Below are positions 43,845 to 52,039 of a DNA stretch of 64,000 nt, piece after piece. The stretch's first letter is position 1; every line of letters begins with the position of its first letter. The stretch spans positions 806,001-870,000 of the forward strand of contig NZ_JAFFQE010000002.1 of assembly GCF_016919005.1 (NCBI RefSeq). Reading direction: 5' to 3'. Below the pieces are notes generated by a model. It was not told the origin of the DNA, did not search any database, and saw only the letters and a program-made list of their open reading frames with translations. Source of the stretch: Desulfopila inferna (GTDB lineage Bacteria > Desulfobacterota > Desulfobulbia > Desulfobulbales > Desulfocapsaceae). The position numbers and the translations under genes are program-made.

Positions 43845-45362
43845 ATGAAACACCGATTCAGTTCATTGACAGTCCTGTTCACCGCTGCCGTCCTGGCCTT
43901 GCCCTGCGCTGAGCTCGCGGGAGCTGAGGTGTCGCAGGAATCGCTGAAATCCATATCGATACCTGACAATGTCGAGACGACCTTGGGAACGTTGGAATTC
44001 TTCGATGGCGTACCGGAAAAGGCCACTATTGAGAAGATCTACGACAACTACGACCGCATGCGCGGCATGCAGGTGTTTCTCGACAATATCGGTGCCGTGT
44101 CGATGTATAGTGTGCGCAAGGGACTGGCCGATGCCGGGGCCGAAGGCGCCAACAGGATCGCCATCTTCGCACAGCTGATGGATTCCCAGACACTGGTGGT
44201 CACCGCCAACACCTCGACCCTTTATGCTTATACCTACACCGATCTTGCCAAGGACGGGCCGACCGTGATCGAAGTCCCGCCGGGTATGCTCGGCTTCCTT
44301 GACGACGCCTGGCAGCGCTTCGTCGGCAACATGGGCGTGACCGGGCCAGACAAGGGCAAAGGCGGCAAATACCTTGTCCTGCCCCCAGATTACACGGGCG
44401 ATATCCCCGACGGCTACTTCCTGCTGAAGCCGCCAACGAACAGAAACTTCATGTTTCTGCGCGGCTCGATCAAAAACGGCCTGAAACCCGCGGTCACCAA
44501 TATCACCTCGAACCTAAAGGTCTATCCACTGAAAGACATGGAGACTCCGGCTGCAACCGAATTCGTCAACATGTCGAACAAAGCCTTCAACACGGTCTTC
44601 CCAAGCGACTTCAGCTATTTTGAAAACCTCAGCCGGGTCATTCAGGAAGAACCGATCGAGGCGATCAACCCGGAAGTGCGCGGCGCCATCGCCGCCATCG
44701 GCATCGTCAAGGGACAGCCCTTTGAACCCGACGAGCGGATGAAAAAGCTGTTGACCGAGGCCGCCACGCTTGGCAATGCCACGTCTCGGGCCATCACCTT
44801 CCATCCCCGGTTCAACGGCGTAAGAATCTATCCGGACGACCCAGGCAGCGTGTGGTCCACTGCCTTCGCCAATAAGAACACCAGCTTCGAAGCCGATGGG
44901 ACAATGGGCCTGGACGCACGGGTGGTCTACTACTTCAACGCCGGCGGGGTCACGCCAGCCATGGCCACCAGCAGCCCAGGCCAGGGTTCGGACTACGCCC
45001 TTGCATTTCTCGATGCCAACAAACAGGCCTTCGACGGCGCCAAGACCTACCGACTGCATCTGCCCAAGGACGTGCCGGTCAAGGACTTCTGGGCGGTCAC
45101 CCTGTACGACACCCAGACCCGCTCACAGCTTCAGACCAGCCAGAGCTTCCCGACCGTCGGCAGCCAGTCCGAGGGAATGTCCCAAAACGCCGACGGCTCC
45201 TATGATGTGTATTTTGCACCTGAACCGCTGGAAGGCAAGGAAGGCAACTGGCTGCAGACTGTACCTGGCAAGAGCTGGTTCACCATCCTTCGGCTGTACG
45301 GTCCGCTCGAGCCGTGGATCAACAAGAGCTGGCGTCCGGGTGAGATCGAGATTGTTAAATGA
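43845..45362 (+). CDS. DUF1254/DUF1214 protein, copy 1
   Basis: A 505-residue exported protein. Signal peptide of about 27 residues (ending AELAGA), DUF1254 in the first half (VVTANTSTLYAYTYTDLAK, VIEVPPGMLGFLDD) and DUF1214 near the end (PVKDFWAVTLYDTQTRSQL, WFTILRLYGPLEPW). The family is periplasmic or extracellular and of unknown activity. GAGGAGGC precedes the ATG. It is followed by a paralogue with high identity (the stop overlaps a potential ATG at 45359) and a more distant third member. Confidence 0.88.
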   Translation: MKHRFSSLTVLFTAAVLALPCAELAGAEVSQESLKSISIPDNVETTLGTLEFFDGVPEKATIEKIYDNYDRMRGMQVFLDNIGAVSMYSVRKGLADAGAEGANRIAIFAQLMDSQTLVVTANTSTLYAYTYTDLAKDGPTVIEVPPGMLGFLDDAWQRFVGNMGVTGPDKGKGGKYLVLPPDYTGDIPDGYFLLKPPTNRNFMFLRGSIKNGLKPAVTNITSNLKVYPLKDMETPAATEFVNMSNKAFNTVFPSDFSYFENLSRVIQEEPIEAINPEVRGAIAAIGIVKGQPFEPDERMKKLLTEAATLGNATSRAITFHPRFNGVRIYPDDPGSVWSTAFANKNTSFEADGTMGLDARVVYYFNAGGVTPAMATSSPGQGSDYALAFLDANKQAFDGAKTYRLHLPKDVPVKDFWAVTLYDTQTRSQLQTSQSFPTVGSQSEGMSQNADGSYDVYFAPEPLEGKEGNWLQTVPGKSWFTILRLYGPLEPWINKSWRPGEIEIVK

Positions 45363-45388
45363 ATACGCACTATTTTAGGAAAAATTAC

Positions 45389-46930
45389 ATGACACATCAC
45401 ATAAAACAGAATCTTGGTTTACTGGCAATTTCGGTTGCTCTTTCCCTGGCCGCACTCTTTGCCACCACGTCTGTACGGGCCGAAGTGTCGGCGGAAGAGC
45501 TTACAACCATATCAATTCCCGACACGGTCGAAACAGCTATCGGTACACTGGAGTTCTTCGACGGGGTGCCTAACGATGCCACCATAGAGACACTCTACGA
45601 TAATCTCGACCGCATGCGCGCCGTCGAGGTTTACCTGAACAACCAAGGCGCCGCATCGCTCAACGCCATGCGTAAAGGCAATATGGGCATCGGTGCCGAT
45701 ACATCCAGTAAAGTTACGATCACCGAACAGCTCCTTAAACCCGCGTCGCTCTACCTTACAGGAAACACCTCGACCCTGTATGCCCTCACCTACCTCGATC
45801 TAAAGGCCGGCGGACCGCTGGTTGTCGAACTGCCGCCCGGCATGCTGGGATTCCTCGATGACGCCTGGTTCCGCTTCATCGCCAACCTTGGCGCGATCGG
45901 TCCGGACAAGGGCAAGGGCGGCATGTATCTGCTGCTTCCCCCGGATTACAACGGTGAGGTACCCGAGGGATACTTCACCATCAAGCTCCCCACCTACAAC
46001 AACCTGTTGTTCCTGCGGGGATCGATAGCCAATGGACTCATACCCGCCGTGGAAAACATCAAAACCAAGCTCCGGATCTATCCTCTCGCCAAGGCGGACA
46101 ATCCTCCGGCCACCAAGTTTATCAACATGTCTGGCAAGAGCTACAACACGATCGTTACCCGCGACCTTAGCTTCTTCGAGGATCTCGATGCGCTGGTGCA
46201 GGTCGAACCCATCGATGCGATCGGACCTGAGTTGCGCGGTCAACTGGCCGCAATCGGCATCGTCAAGGGCAAATCTTTCAACCCCGACGACCGCATGAAG
46301 AAGCTGCTGAACGAGGCCGCGACGCTTGGTAACGCCACCGTCCGCGCCATCACCTACCAGCCGCGCATCGACGGTGTGTTCATTTATCCCGACACGAAAA
46401 GTGCCTGGACGATGGCCTACGCCAACAAGAACACATCCTTCGAGGTGGACGGTACCATGGGTCTGGACGCACGAGTGCTGTTTTATTTCAACGCGACCGG
46501 CGTTACGCCCGCGATGGCTACGACAACCGCCGGAGCAGGCTCAGACTACGCCCTGGCGTACCTGGATGCTGACATGAAGGTCTTCGACGGCTCGAAAACC
46601 TACAGGCTTCGTCTGCCGCCCGATGTGCCGGTCAACAACTTCTGGGCGGTCACCCTCTACGACACGCAAACGCGGTCGCTGCTGCAGACCGGCCAGGAGT
46701 TCCCCACTGTCGGCAGTCAAGACGAAGGTATCCGGAAGAATACGGATGGTTCCTATGACCTCTACTTCGCGCCCGAGCCGCCGGAAGGCAAAGAAGGCAA
46801 CTGGCTTCAGACCGTGCCGGGCAAAAGCTGGTTCACCATCTTGCGCATGTATGGTCCGCTGGAGCCCTGGATCGAAAAAACTTGGCGTCCCGGCGAGATC
46901 GAGCTGGTGACCGGTGAACCAAGCAAATAA
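45389..46930 (+). CDS. DUF1254/DUF1214 protein, copy 2
   Basis: A 513-residue paralogue of the preceding protein with the same layout and long identical stretches (GTLEFFDGVP, GNTSTLYALTYLDLK, GPDKGKGG, WFTILRMYGPLEPW). Signal peptide ends SVRAE. ATG 45389 begins directly at the signal (MTHHIKQNLGLLAIS); a start at 45359 that overlaps the upstream stop is also possible. Tandem duplication of a DUF1254 gene is the clear origin. Confidence 0.88.
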   Translation: MTHHIKQNLGLLAISVALSLAALFATTSVRAEVSAEELTTISIPDTVETAIGTLEFFDGVPNDATIETLYDNLDRMRAVEVYLNNQGAASLNAMRKGNMGIGADTSSKVTITEQLLKPASLYLTGNTSTLYALTYLDLKAGGPLVVELPPGMLGFLDDAWFRFIANLGAIGPDKGKGGMYLLLPPDYNGEVPEGYFTIKLPTYNNLLFLRGSIANGLIPAVENIKTKLRIYPLAKADNPPATKFINMSGKSYNTIVTRDLSFFEDLDALVQVEPIDAIGPELRGQLAAIGIVKGKSFNPDDRMKKLLNEAATLGNATVRAITYQPRIDGVFIYPDTKSAWTMAYANKNTSFEVDGTMGLDARVLFYFNATGVTPAMATTTAGAGSDYALAYLDADMKVFDGSKTYRLRLPPDVPVNNFWAVTLYDTQTRSLLQTGQEFPTVGSQDEGIRKNTDGSYDLYFAPEPPEGKEGNWLQTVPGKSWFTILRMYGPLEPWIEKTWRPGEIELVTGEPSK

Positions 46931-46993
46931 AAAATCAACCACACATGAGTCATCATGAAAAATATACCTGCCAATTATCAAGGAGACAAACGC

Positions 46994-48550
46994 ATGAAAC
47001 AGTCAAACAACCTGGACACCGTTGCAACAGCCGGCGTGCTTAGTGGCCCGGCAACACCTCGTTCGCGGATGCGAATGAAATCGGCGAGAAGAATGATCTG
47101 TAATGTGATCGTAGCCACGGCATTCATCGGCGTTGCGGTCAGCGCGCAGGCCGTCAAGGCGGCCTCTCCTAAGGAAGCCGAAGCCGTGGCCGAGCAGGCA
47201 TATATCTACGGCCTGCAGCAGGCGATTTATTATGGCCAGCGCTGGACTTACACCCAAAATGACGCCAAGGACAACATCGTCTATGCAGGCCTGAACCAGT
47301 TTTCCTGGGTGCGCAAGCAGATCACCCCCGATTACCCGGTGGTCACGCCGAACGCGACCACGCTTTATGGCGCAGGCTTTCTTGACCTGCGCACAGGACC
47401 GATCGTCATCGAAGTGCCCGAAATCACCGACCGCTATTTCAGCGTTCAGATCATGGACCAGTACGGCATCTTCCGAATGATTGTCGGTTCGCCCTTCAAT
47501 GGTACAAGTGCGCGAAAATACATCCTGGTGCCGCCAACCTTCACCGGCAATGTGCCAGCCGATTTCCCGACCACCGAGATCGTTCAATGGCCGACCCTGA
47601 CCGCTTATGGTGTTGTGCGGATGGCCGTCGAAACGGGGACCGATGCCGAGATCAAGACCATCAACCGCTATCAGGATCAGGTGACCATTACGCCTTTGGC
47701 CGACTGGCTGTCCAATGGCAAAAAGGGCATCGCCCAAGCCGACAGAAAGATCGTGAAGGGTGACTACCCCATTCCCGATGGATTGCCAGAATATCAGTTC
47801 GGTCAGGTCGACAAGCAGACTCCCGAGCAATATTTTACCCTGCTCAGTGTGATCCTGAACGATCCGACCATGCCGACGCTGAAGGATTCGCTCATGGAGG
47901 CCGACATGCTCAAGCAGCTTGAGGCGTTCAACATTGGCAAGGGCCTGCGCTTTGACTGGGCAAAACTGCCCCCCGAGCAGCAAACAGCGCTGGAGAAAGG
48001 CTTCAAGGCTGGTTTTGAGAGCGTCCGCAAGACGATGAAGACTAACATGATTAACATGAATGGCTGGGGCGTTGTGCGCAATGACGGTGGCTTCGAAACC
48101 CGCTGGATGGACCGTGCGATCATCGCCGATGCGGCCTGGGCGGCACCAGACAAGAACATTTCGCATGGCGGCGCCTTCCTGTTCACCGATGCGGATGGCA
48201 AACCGTTGACGGGCAAGAACAAATACACGCTCACCTTCGACATGAACGACCTGCCGCCAGTGACCCAGTTCTGGTCGATCCCTATCTATGACGCAAATGG
48301 CTATTTCGTTGCCAATGAGATCAACCGCTATACCGTCAACAGCTTCATGCTGGCGGCCGGTGACCTGGCAGCCCAGGACGGCAAGCTGGTGATCTACGTC
48401 CAGCACGAGAAGCCTGCCGATCCGGATCAAGCGAAGAACTGGCTTCCGGCACCGGCGGAAGGGTTCAGGTTCACAGCACGTTTCTATGGACCCTATGCCG
48501 CACTTACCAACGGTTCATACAACATGCCCAGGGCCGAAAAAGCGCAGTGA
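46994..48550 (+). CDS. DUF1254/DUF1214 protein, copy 3 (divergent)
   Basis: A 518-residue exported DUF1254/DUF1214 protein. It has an unusually long, basic N-terminus before the signal (MICNVIVATAFIGVAVSAQA), then AYIYGLQQAIYYGQRWTYTQ, TPNATTLYGAGFLDLRTGP and the DUF1214 core (PPVTQFWSIPIYDANGY, FRFTARFYGPYAAL). It is only distantly similar to the two preceding copies and has GC-richer codons, suggesting separate acquisition. AAGGAGACAAACGC precedes the ATG. Confidence 0.85.
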   Translation: MKQSNNLDTVATAGVLSGPATPRSRMRMKSARRMICNVIVATAFIGVAVSAQAVKAASPKEAEAVAEQAYIYGLQQAIYYGQRWTYTQNDAKDNIVYAGLNQFSWVRKQITPDYPVVTPNATTLYGAGFLDLRTGPIVIEVPEITDRYFSVQIMDQYGIFRMIVGSPFNGTSARKYILVPPTFTGNVPADFPTTEIVQWPTLTAYGVVRMAVETGTDAEIKTINRYQDQVTITPLADWLSNGKKGIAQADRKIVKGDYPIPDGLPEYQFGQVDKQTPEQYFTLLSVILNDPTMPTLKDSLMEADMLKQLEAFNIGKGLRFDWAKLPPEQQTALEKGFKAGFESVRKTMKTNMINMNGWGVVRNDGGFETRWMDRAIIADAAWAAPDKNISHGGAFLFTDADGKPLTGKNKYTLTFDMNDLPPVTQFWSIPIYDANGYFVANEINRYTVNSFMLAAGDLAAQDGKLVIYVQHEKPADPDQAKNWLPAPAEGFRFTARFYGPYAALTNGSYNMPRAEKAQ

Positions 48551-48582
48551 GCACCGTTGAGGAACTCACGGCTTGGCCGGGA

Positions 48583-48608
48583 GAGAGCCGGGCGATCGCC
48601 CGGCTCTC
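48583..48608. repeat. Perfect 26-bp palindrome
   Basis: Two 13-base arms, GAGAGCCGGGCGA (48583-48595) and TCGCCCGGCTCTC (48596-48608), abut with no loop 33 bases after the third DUF1254 gene. No T-run follows, so it may be a rho-independent hairpin with poor tail, a protein site, or a replication/rearrangement hotspot. GC-rich against the AT-rich sequence just downstream. Confidence 0.85.
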
Positions 48609-48728
48609 ACGAGTTGATCAAGGGCAACCGTCCCAGCGGATCATCGAGCGCAGGCGGAAAGCAGAGTTTCTCACTCCCATTTGTGGTAAAAACTGGACAG
48701 ATGATTTTTTTGATGAATTTGACATGAC

Positions 48729-49448
48729 ATGAAAATCACTATATATAAAGAATAAAATTGATCGTTTCTCTCGTGGATATGTTTTTACCTATGTCGACTT
48801 TGTAGGCAAGGTGAAAAGTAAAGAAGCGCTGGTGAAGTCACTGAACAGGCTGGCGGAATCTGGCAGGATAGTGAAGCTTGCCAAAGGGAAATACTATAAG
48901 TCTGAGTTATCCCCTTTTGGAGAGCTGCCTCCTGAGCAGTATCAAGTGGTAAAAGATCAGCTTGATCGGGATGGAAAGGCAGTGGGTTACCTCACCGGGC
49001 TCAGCATCTACAATAAACTTGGTTTGACCACCCAGATCGGAAGTGTCATCCAAATAGGCAGGCAGGAAGTTCGGTCCCCGTTTAAGCGAGAAAGGTATAC
49101 CATCTCTTTTGTCAAACAGAACACTATCACCAAAGAAAATATCCCTCTGTTGCAACTTCTTGATCTCCTACGCTTTATCGAAAAGATCCCCGATACGAAA
49201 ATCGAAAAGAGTATCGCGACCTCAAAACAGCTTGTCGCCGAGTTATCCGACCAGCAGCAGGAGAAAATAATGAGACTTGCCTTGAAGTATCAACCTTCAA
49301 CCAGAGCCTTGCTGGGGCAATGCTGGCAGATATAGGCAGAGGTGAGAAGACAGAGAGACTGAAAAACTCTCTCAACCCGATTACTACCTACGCTATTCCT
49401 GGAGCTTCAAAGGTCCTTTTTTCTGCTTCTGAATGGAGTGTTAGATGA
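48729..49448 (+). pseudogene. AbiEi-type antitoxin (DUF6088-like), two frameshifts
   Basis: The ORF from GTG 48811 continues upstream in frame as NKIDRFSRGYVFTYVDFVGK, the winged-helix start of AbiEi-like antitoxins, back to ATGAAAA at 48729, where one extra A (48732-48735) breaks the frame; without it the protein would start MKSLYIKNKIDRF. Near the other end the frame stops at 49335, but one G missing from 49314-49317 would restore ALLGAMLADIGRGEKTERLK and LNPITTYAIPGASK up to TGA 49446. The stop then overlaps the toxin ATG (ATGA). So an intact antitoxin is reconstructed with two single-base changes; as it stands the gene is broken unless the sequence has errors. Confidence 0.8.
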
Positions 49449-49618
49449 GACTGCATGAGGATGAAAAGCTTTTTCGTCAGGCCGTGAATACCGCTGCAGC
49501 GCATTTAGGTATCCCTGAAATATTCAATAGAAAAGGACTACTGGGTTACCTATGCCTTACATGGTTTCATTGCCTCCTTGACGAGGTTGACTCTTCTAGA
49601 CAAGTCTTAGTAATTTAA
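49445..49618 (+). pseudogene. AbiEii-type nucleotidyltransferase toxin, N-terminal relic
   Basis: Starts MRLHEDEKLFRQAVNTAAAH and reaches LGIPEIF, then one extra A near 49526 shifts the frame; the restored frame reads IEKDYWVTYALHGFIAS, the classic AbiEii motif just before the nucleotidyltransferase core. The catalytic core and everything C-terminal are gone. It overlaps the antitoxin stop by four bases, the native AbiE layout. Dead toxin. Confidence 0.8.
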
Positions 49619-50215
49619 TTCGAAAGCCAGTTAAAAGTCGGTCGACTTGTCCGAAATGTGGTAATGCTATCGTGTTACGTTTTTAAAAAAGAGGCAATAA
49701 AGTCGGCAAAAAAATTCTGTGATTATTCAAAATATCCAGACTGCCGCACCATTCTTCTTCCCTTGCTGCCCGAATTGCACGAATGGCAAGAAGAATGACG
49801 CCGGAGGATAGAAAGCAAATCAAGGAACTAATCGGTACCAGTATTGAATAGTTGACCACCAATTTGGTTGTCAGTCTAAAACCCGATACCCACACCGACC
49901 GAGCCAAACAGGATCTGGGCATTGATGAACCAAACAGATGCACAAATACAAGCAGCGGCGGTATAGAAAATTTCAGAAGCGATGAAGCCTCTCTATGATC
50001 CTAAACTGCGAGCACTCCTGCTTGAAATAAAGGATACCAGTAGCGACAAATAAAGTGGGGTCAGAAAATGGGTCAGAGAAAATAAAATTCATGGCGGCGT
50101 TAATACGTCATCCCTCTTTCCTCCACCGATTAAGTCGACATAATTTTAGAGTTAATCTGTTATTAGGCGATTAATCGTCTTTATAGACGAATTAAGTTTA
50201 GAAAAATTTATTATC
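49619..50215. other. Gene graveyard with zinc-finger and restriction-like relics
   Basis: A C4 topoisomerase-type zinc finger is readable with one stop and one frameshift: CPKCGNAIVLRF (49648-49683), KKRGNKVGKKFCDYSKYPDC (to 49744). A later frame at 49795-49848 reads TPEDRKQIKELIGTSIE and one at 49984-50052 reads MKPLYDPKLRALLLEIK, reminiscent of C-terminal pieces of type I restriction HsdR proteins, though that is weak. No intact gene. A repeated motif GTGGGGTCAGAAAATGG lies at 50054-50070. Confidence 0.45.
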
Positions 50216-50268
50216 TTGCTAGTCGTAATAACTGTCGATATAATAAGAATATTGTATACAATTCGACA
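50216..50268 (+). promoter_or_regulatory. hipBA promoter and operator
   Basis: TTGCTA (50216-50221), exactly 17 bases, perfect TATAAT (50239-50244). The palindrome ATTGTATACAAT (50251-50262) covers the expected start site, and TGTCGA (50233-50238) with TCGACA (50263-50268) brackets it as an inverted repeat. Both are good HipB sites for autorepression. ATG is at 50281. Confidence 0.6.
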
Positions 50269-50280
50269 TATCTGACGACT

Positions 50281-50631
50281 ATGGAAATATCAAAGCTAAT
50301 GACAGACGACGCGATTCTTGCAGAAATAGGTGGCCGTATCGCTCGTTATAGAATTGAACAGCAGGTGACGCAAGCAGATCTAGCTGAGCAGGCAGGCGTA
50401 TCCAAGCGCACCGTTGAACGGTTCGAAGCCGGTGCTTCGGTGCAGTTTTCGACTGTCATCCGGATCTTGCGGGTCCTGGGTTTATTGCAGGGGCTGGATC
50501 GTATGGTCCCCGAACCGTTCTCCCGACCTATGGATCTGCTGAAACAAAAAGGTAAAGTGCGGCAACGCGCTTCTTCTGGTAACCGTTCGGATAAGATCCC
50601 TAAAAAATGGTCCTGGGGTGACGAGTCATGA
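50281..50631 (+). CDS. hipB: HipB-type antitoxin, XRE repressor
   Basis: A 116-residue helix-turn-helix antitoxin: IARYRIEQQVTQADLAEQAG then VSKRTVERFEAG (residues about 21-52), with a charged C-terminal tail (KGKVRQRASSGNRSDKIPKK) that likely binds and neutralises HipA. It also represses its own promoter via the palindromes just upstream. Stop overlaps the hipA start by four bases (ATGA). Confidence 0.9.
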   Translation: MEISKLMTDDAILAEIGGRIARYRIEQQVTQADLAEQAGVSKRTVERFEAGASVQFSTVIRILRVLGLLQGLDRMVPEPFSRPMDLLKQKGKVRQRASSGNRSDKIPKKWSWGDES

Positions 50632-51923
50632 CCACGGTTGCCGAGGTCAAGATGTGGGGACGTACAATCGGCGCAGTTTCCATGACCGATGGGGAGGATA
50701 TTGCCGCCTTTGAATACGATCCTGCCTTTACTGGAAGTGGTATAGAAGTTTCACCACTTACGATGCCGCTCGCAGGAAAAGTCTATACCTTCCCCGAATT
50801 GTCACGGCAGACTTTTCATGGCCTGCCCGGCCTGCTGGCGGATTCGCTGCCTGACAAATTCGGTAACGCCCTTATCAATGCCTGGCTGGCCTCGCAGGGA
50901 CGGCAGCCGGAGTCGTTCAACGCCGTCGAACGACTTTGTTACACGGGTGTGCGGGGCATGGGAGCACTTGAGTATGCCCCTGCAACAGGACCCAAAGGCC
51001 GGCAAGCTACACGGATCCATATCGACAAACTCGTGGCTCTCGCATCCGAGATTCTCACCCATCGGAACAACCTGAACGTATCATTCGGCGACAAAGACAA
51101 AGAGAATGCCTTAAAGGATATCCTGCGAATCGGCACATCGGCTGGCGGGGCAAGGGCCAAGGCAGTAATTGCTTGGAATCCTTCAACCAATGAAGTTCGT
51201 TCCGGACAACTTCGGGCTGGAAGTGGCTTTGAGTACTGGCTGCTGAAATTTGATGGTGTCGGTGGCAACAAAGATAAGGAACTCGAAGACCCCGGCGGAT
51301 ACGGCCTCATTGAATATGCTTATTCAAAAATGGCCGCTGATGCCGGGATCACGATGAGTGAATGCCGCCTTTTCGAGGAAAATAACAGGCATCATTTCAT
51401 GACCCGCCGCTTCGACCGCCTTGCCGACAACGAAAAGCTCCACATGCAGTCTCTTTGTGCTCTGGCTCACTATGATTTTAACATGGCAGGCGCTTATTCA
51501 TACGAGCAGGCCCTTCTCGTCATCAGACAGCTCGGCCTGCCCATGAGTTCGATCGAAGAGATGTTCCGCCGGATGGTCTTTAATATCATCGCCCGCAACC
51601 AGGATGATCATGTCAAAAACATTGCCTTTCTGATGGATAAATCCGGAACATGGTCTCTGGCACCGGCTTTTGACATGATTTACAGCTTTAATCCCTCCGG
51701 TAACTGGACGGCCAGCCATCAAATGACATTGAACGGAAAGCGGGATGATTTTTCTCTAGAAGATTTCAAGGCCTGCGCCAGAACCGCCTCCATGAAGCGT
51801 GGCCGGGCAGAATCCATTATAAAAGAGATACGGGAAAAGGTTTTAAGCTGGCGGGACTATGCCGATGAAGCCGGTGTTCCTGCCATATGGCGTGACCAGA
51901 TACAGAATACGCTCCGATTATAA
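50628..51923 (+). CDS. hipA: HipA-type serine/threonine kinase toxin
   Basis: A 431-residue HipA-family kinase, which phosphorylates a tRNA synthetase and induces dormancy. N-subdomain 1 (VKMWGRTIGAVSM, TFPELSRQTFHGLPGLLAD), P-loop-like IGTSAGGARAKA near residue 168, catalytic NIIARNQDDHVKNIAFL near 320 and metal-binding SLAPAFDMIYSF near 345 are all present, so activity is expected. Coupled to hipB. Starts ATG 50628. Confidence 0.93.
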   Translation: MTTVAEVKMWGRTIGAVSMTDGEDIAAFEYDPAFTGSGIEVSPLTMPLAGKVYTFPELSRQTFHGLPGLLADSLPDKFGNALINAWLASQGRQPESFNAVERLCYTGVRGMGALEYAPATGPKGRQATRIHIDKLVALASEILTHRNNLNVSFGDKDKENALKDILRIGTSAGGARAKAVIAWNPSTNEVRSGQLRAGSGFEYWLLKFDGVGGNKDKELEDPGGYGLIEYAYSKMAADAGITMSECRLFEENNRHHFMTRRFDRLADNEKLHMQSLCALAHYDFNMAGAYSYEQALLVIRQLGLPMSSIEEMFRRMVFNIIARNQDDHVKNIAFLMDKSGTWSLAPAFDMIYSFNPSGNWTASHQMTLNGKRDDFSLEDFKACARTASMKRGRAESIIKEIREKVLSWRDYADEAGVPAIWRDQIQNTLRL

Positions 51924-51933
51924 AAGTTTGCAT

Positions 51934-51990
51934 GAACTAAATTGCATTAAGAATTTCTTCGAACCTCCTGCAGATTAATAACTTGAAACA
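51934..51990. repeat. Dispersed repeat, copy A
   Basis: ACTAAATTGCATTAAGAATT (from 51936) with following GAACCTCC...GCAGAT and CTTGAAACA is similar to 59935-59995 (ACTAAATTGCATTAGGAATT, GAACCTC, GCAGAT, TTGAAACA). It lies 10 bases after hipA. Confidence 0.7.
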
Positions 51991-52039
51991 TTTCAGAAAA
52001 TCAGGATCCCTTCTTTTGCATCTATTCCAAAAATCGTGG

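Noticed and set aside
47003-48430. 475-residue minus-strand frame opposite the third DUF1254 gene
   Set aside because: Long shadow caused by GC-rich codon use of the + strand gene; no recognisable protein features.
48547-48732. 61-residue ORF beginning at the third DUF1254 stop
   Set aside because: Spans the 26-bp palindrome, has no homology or good start.
49683-49943. 86-residue minus-strand ORF
   Set aside because: Lies opposite recognisable + strand zinc-finger relics; no motifs.
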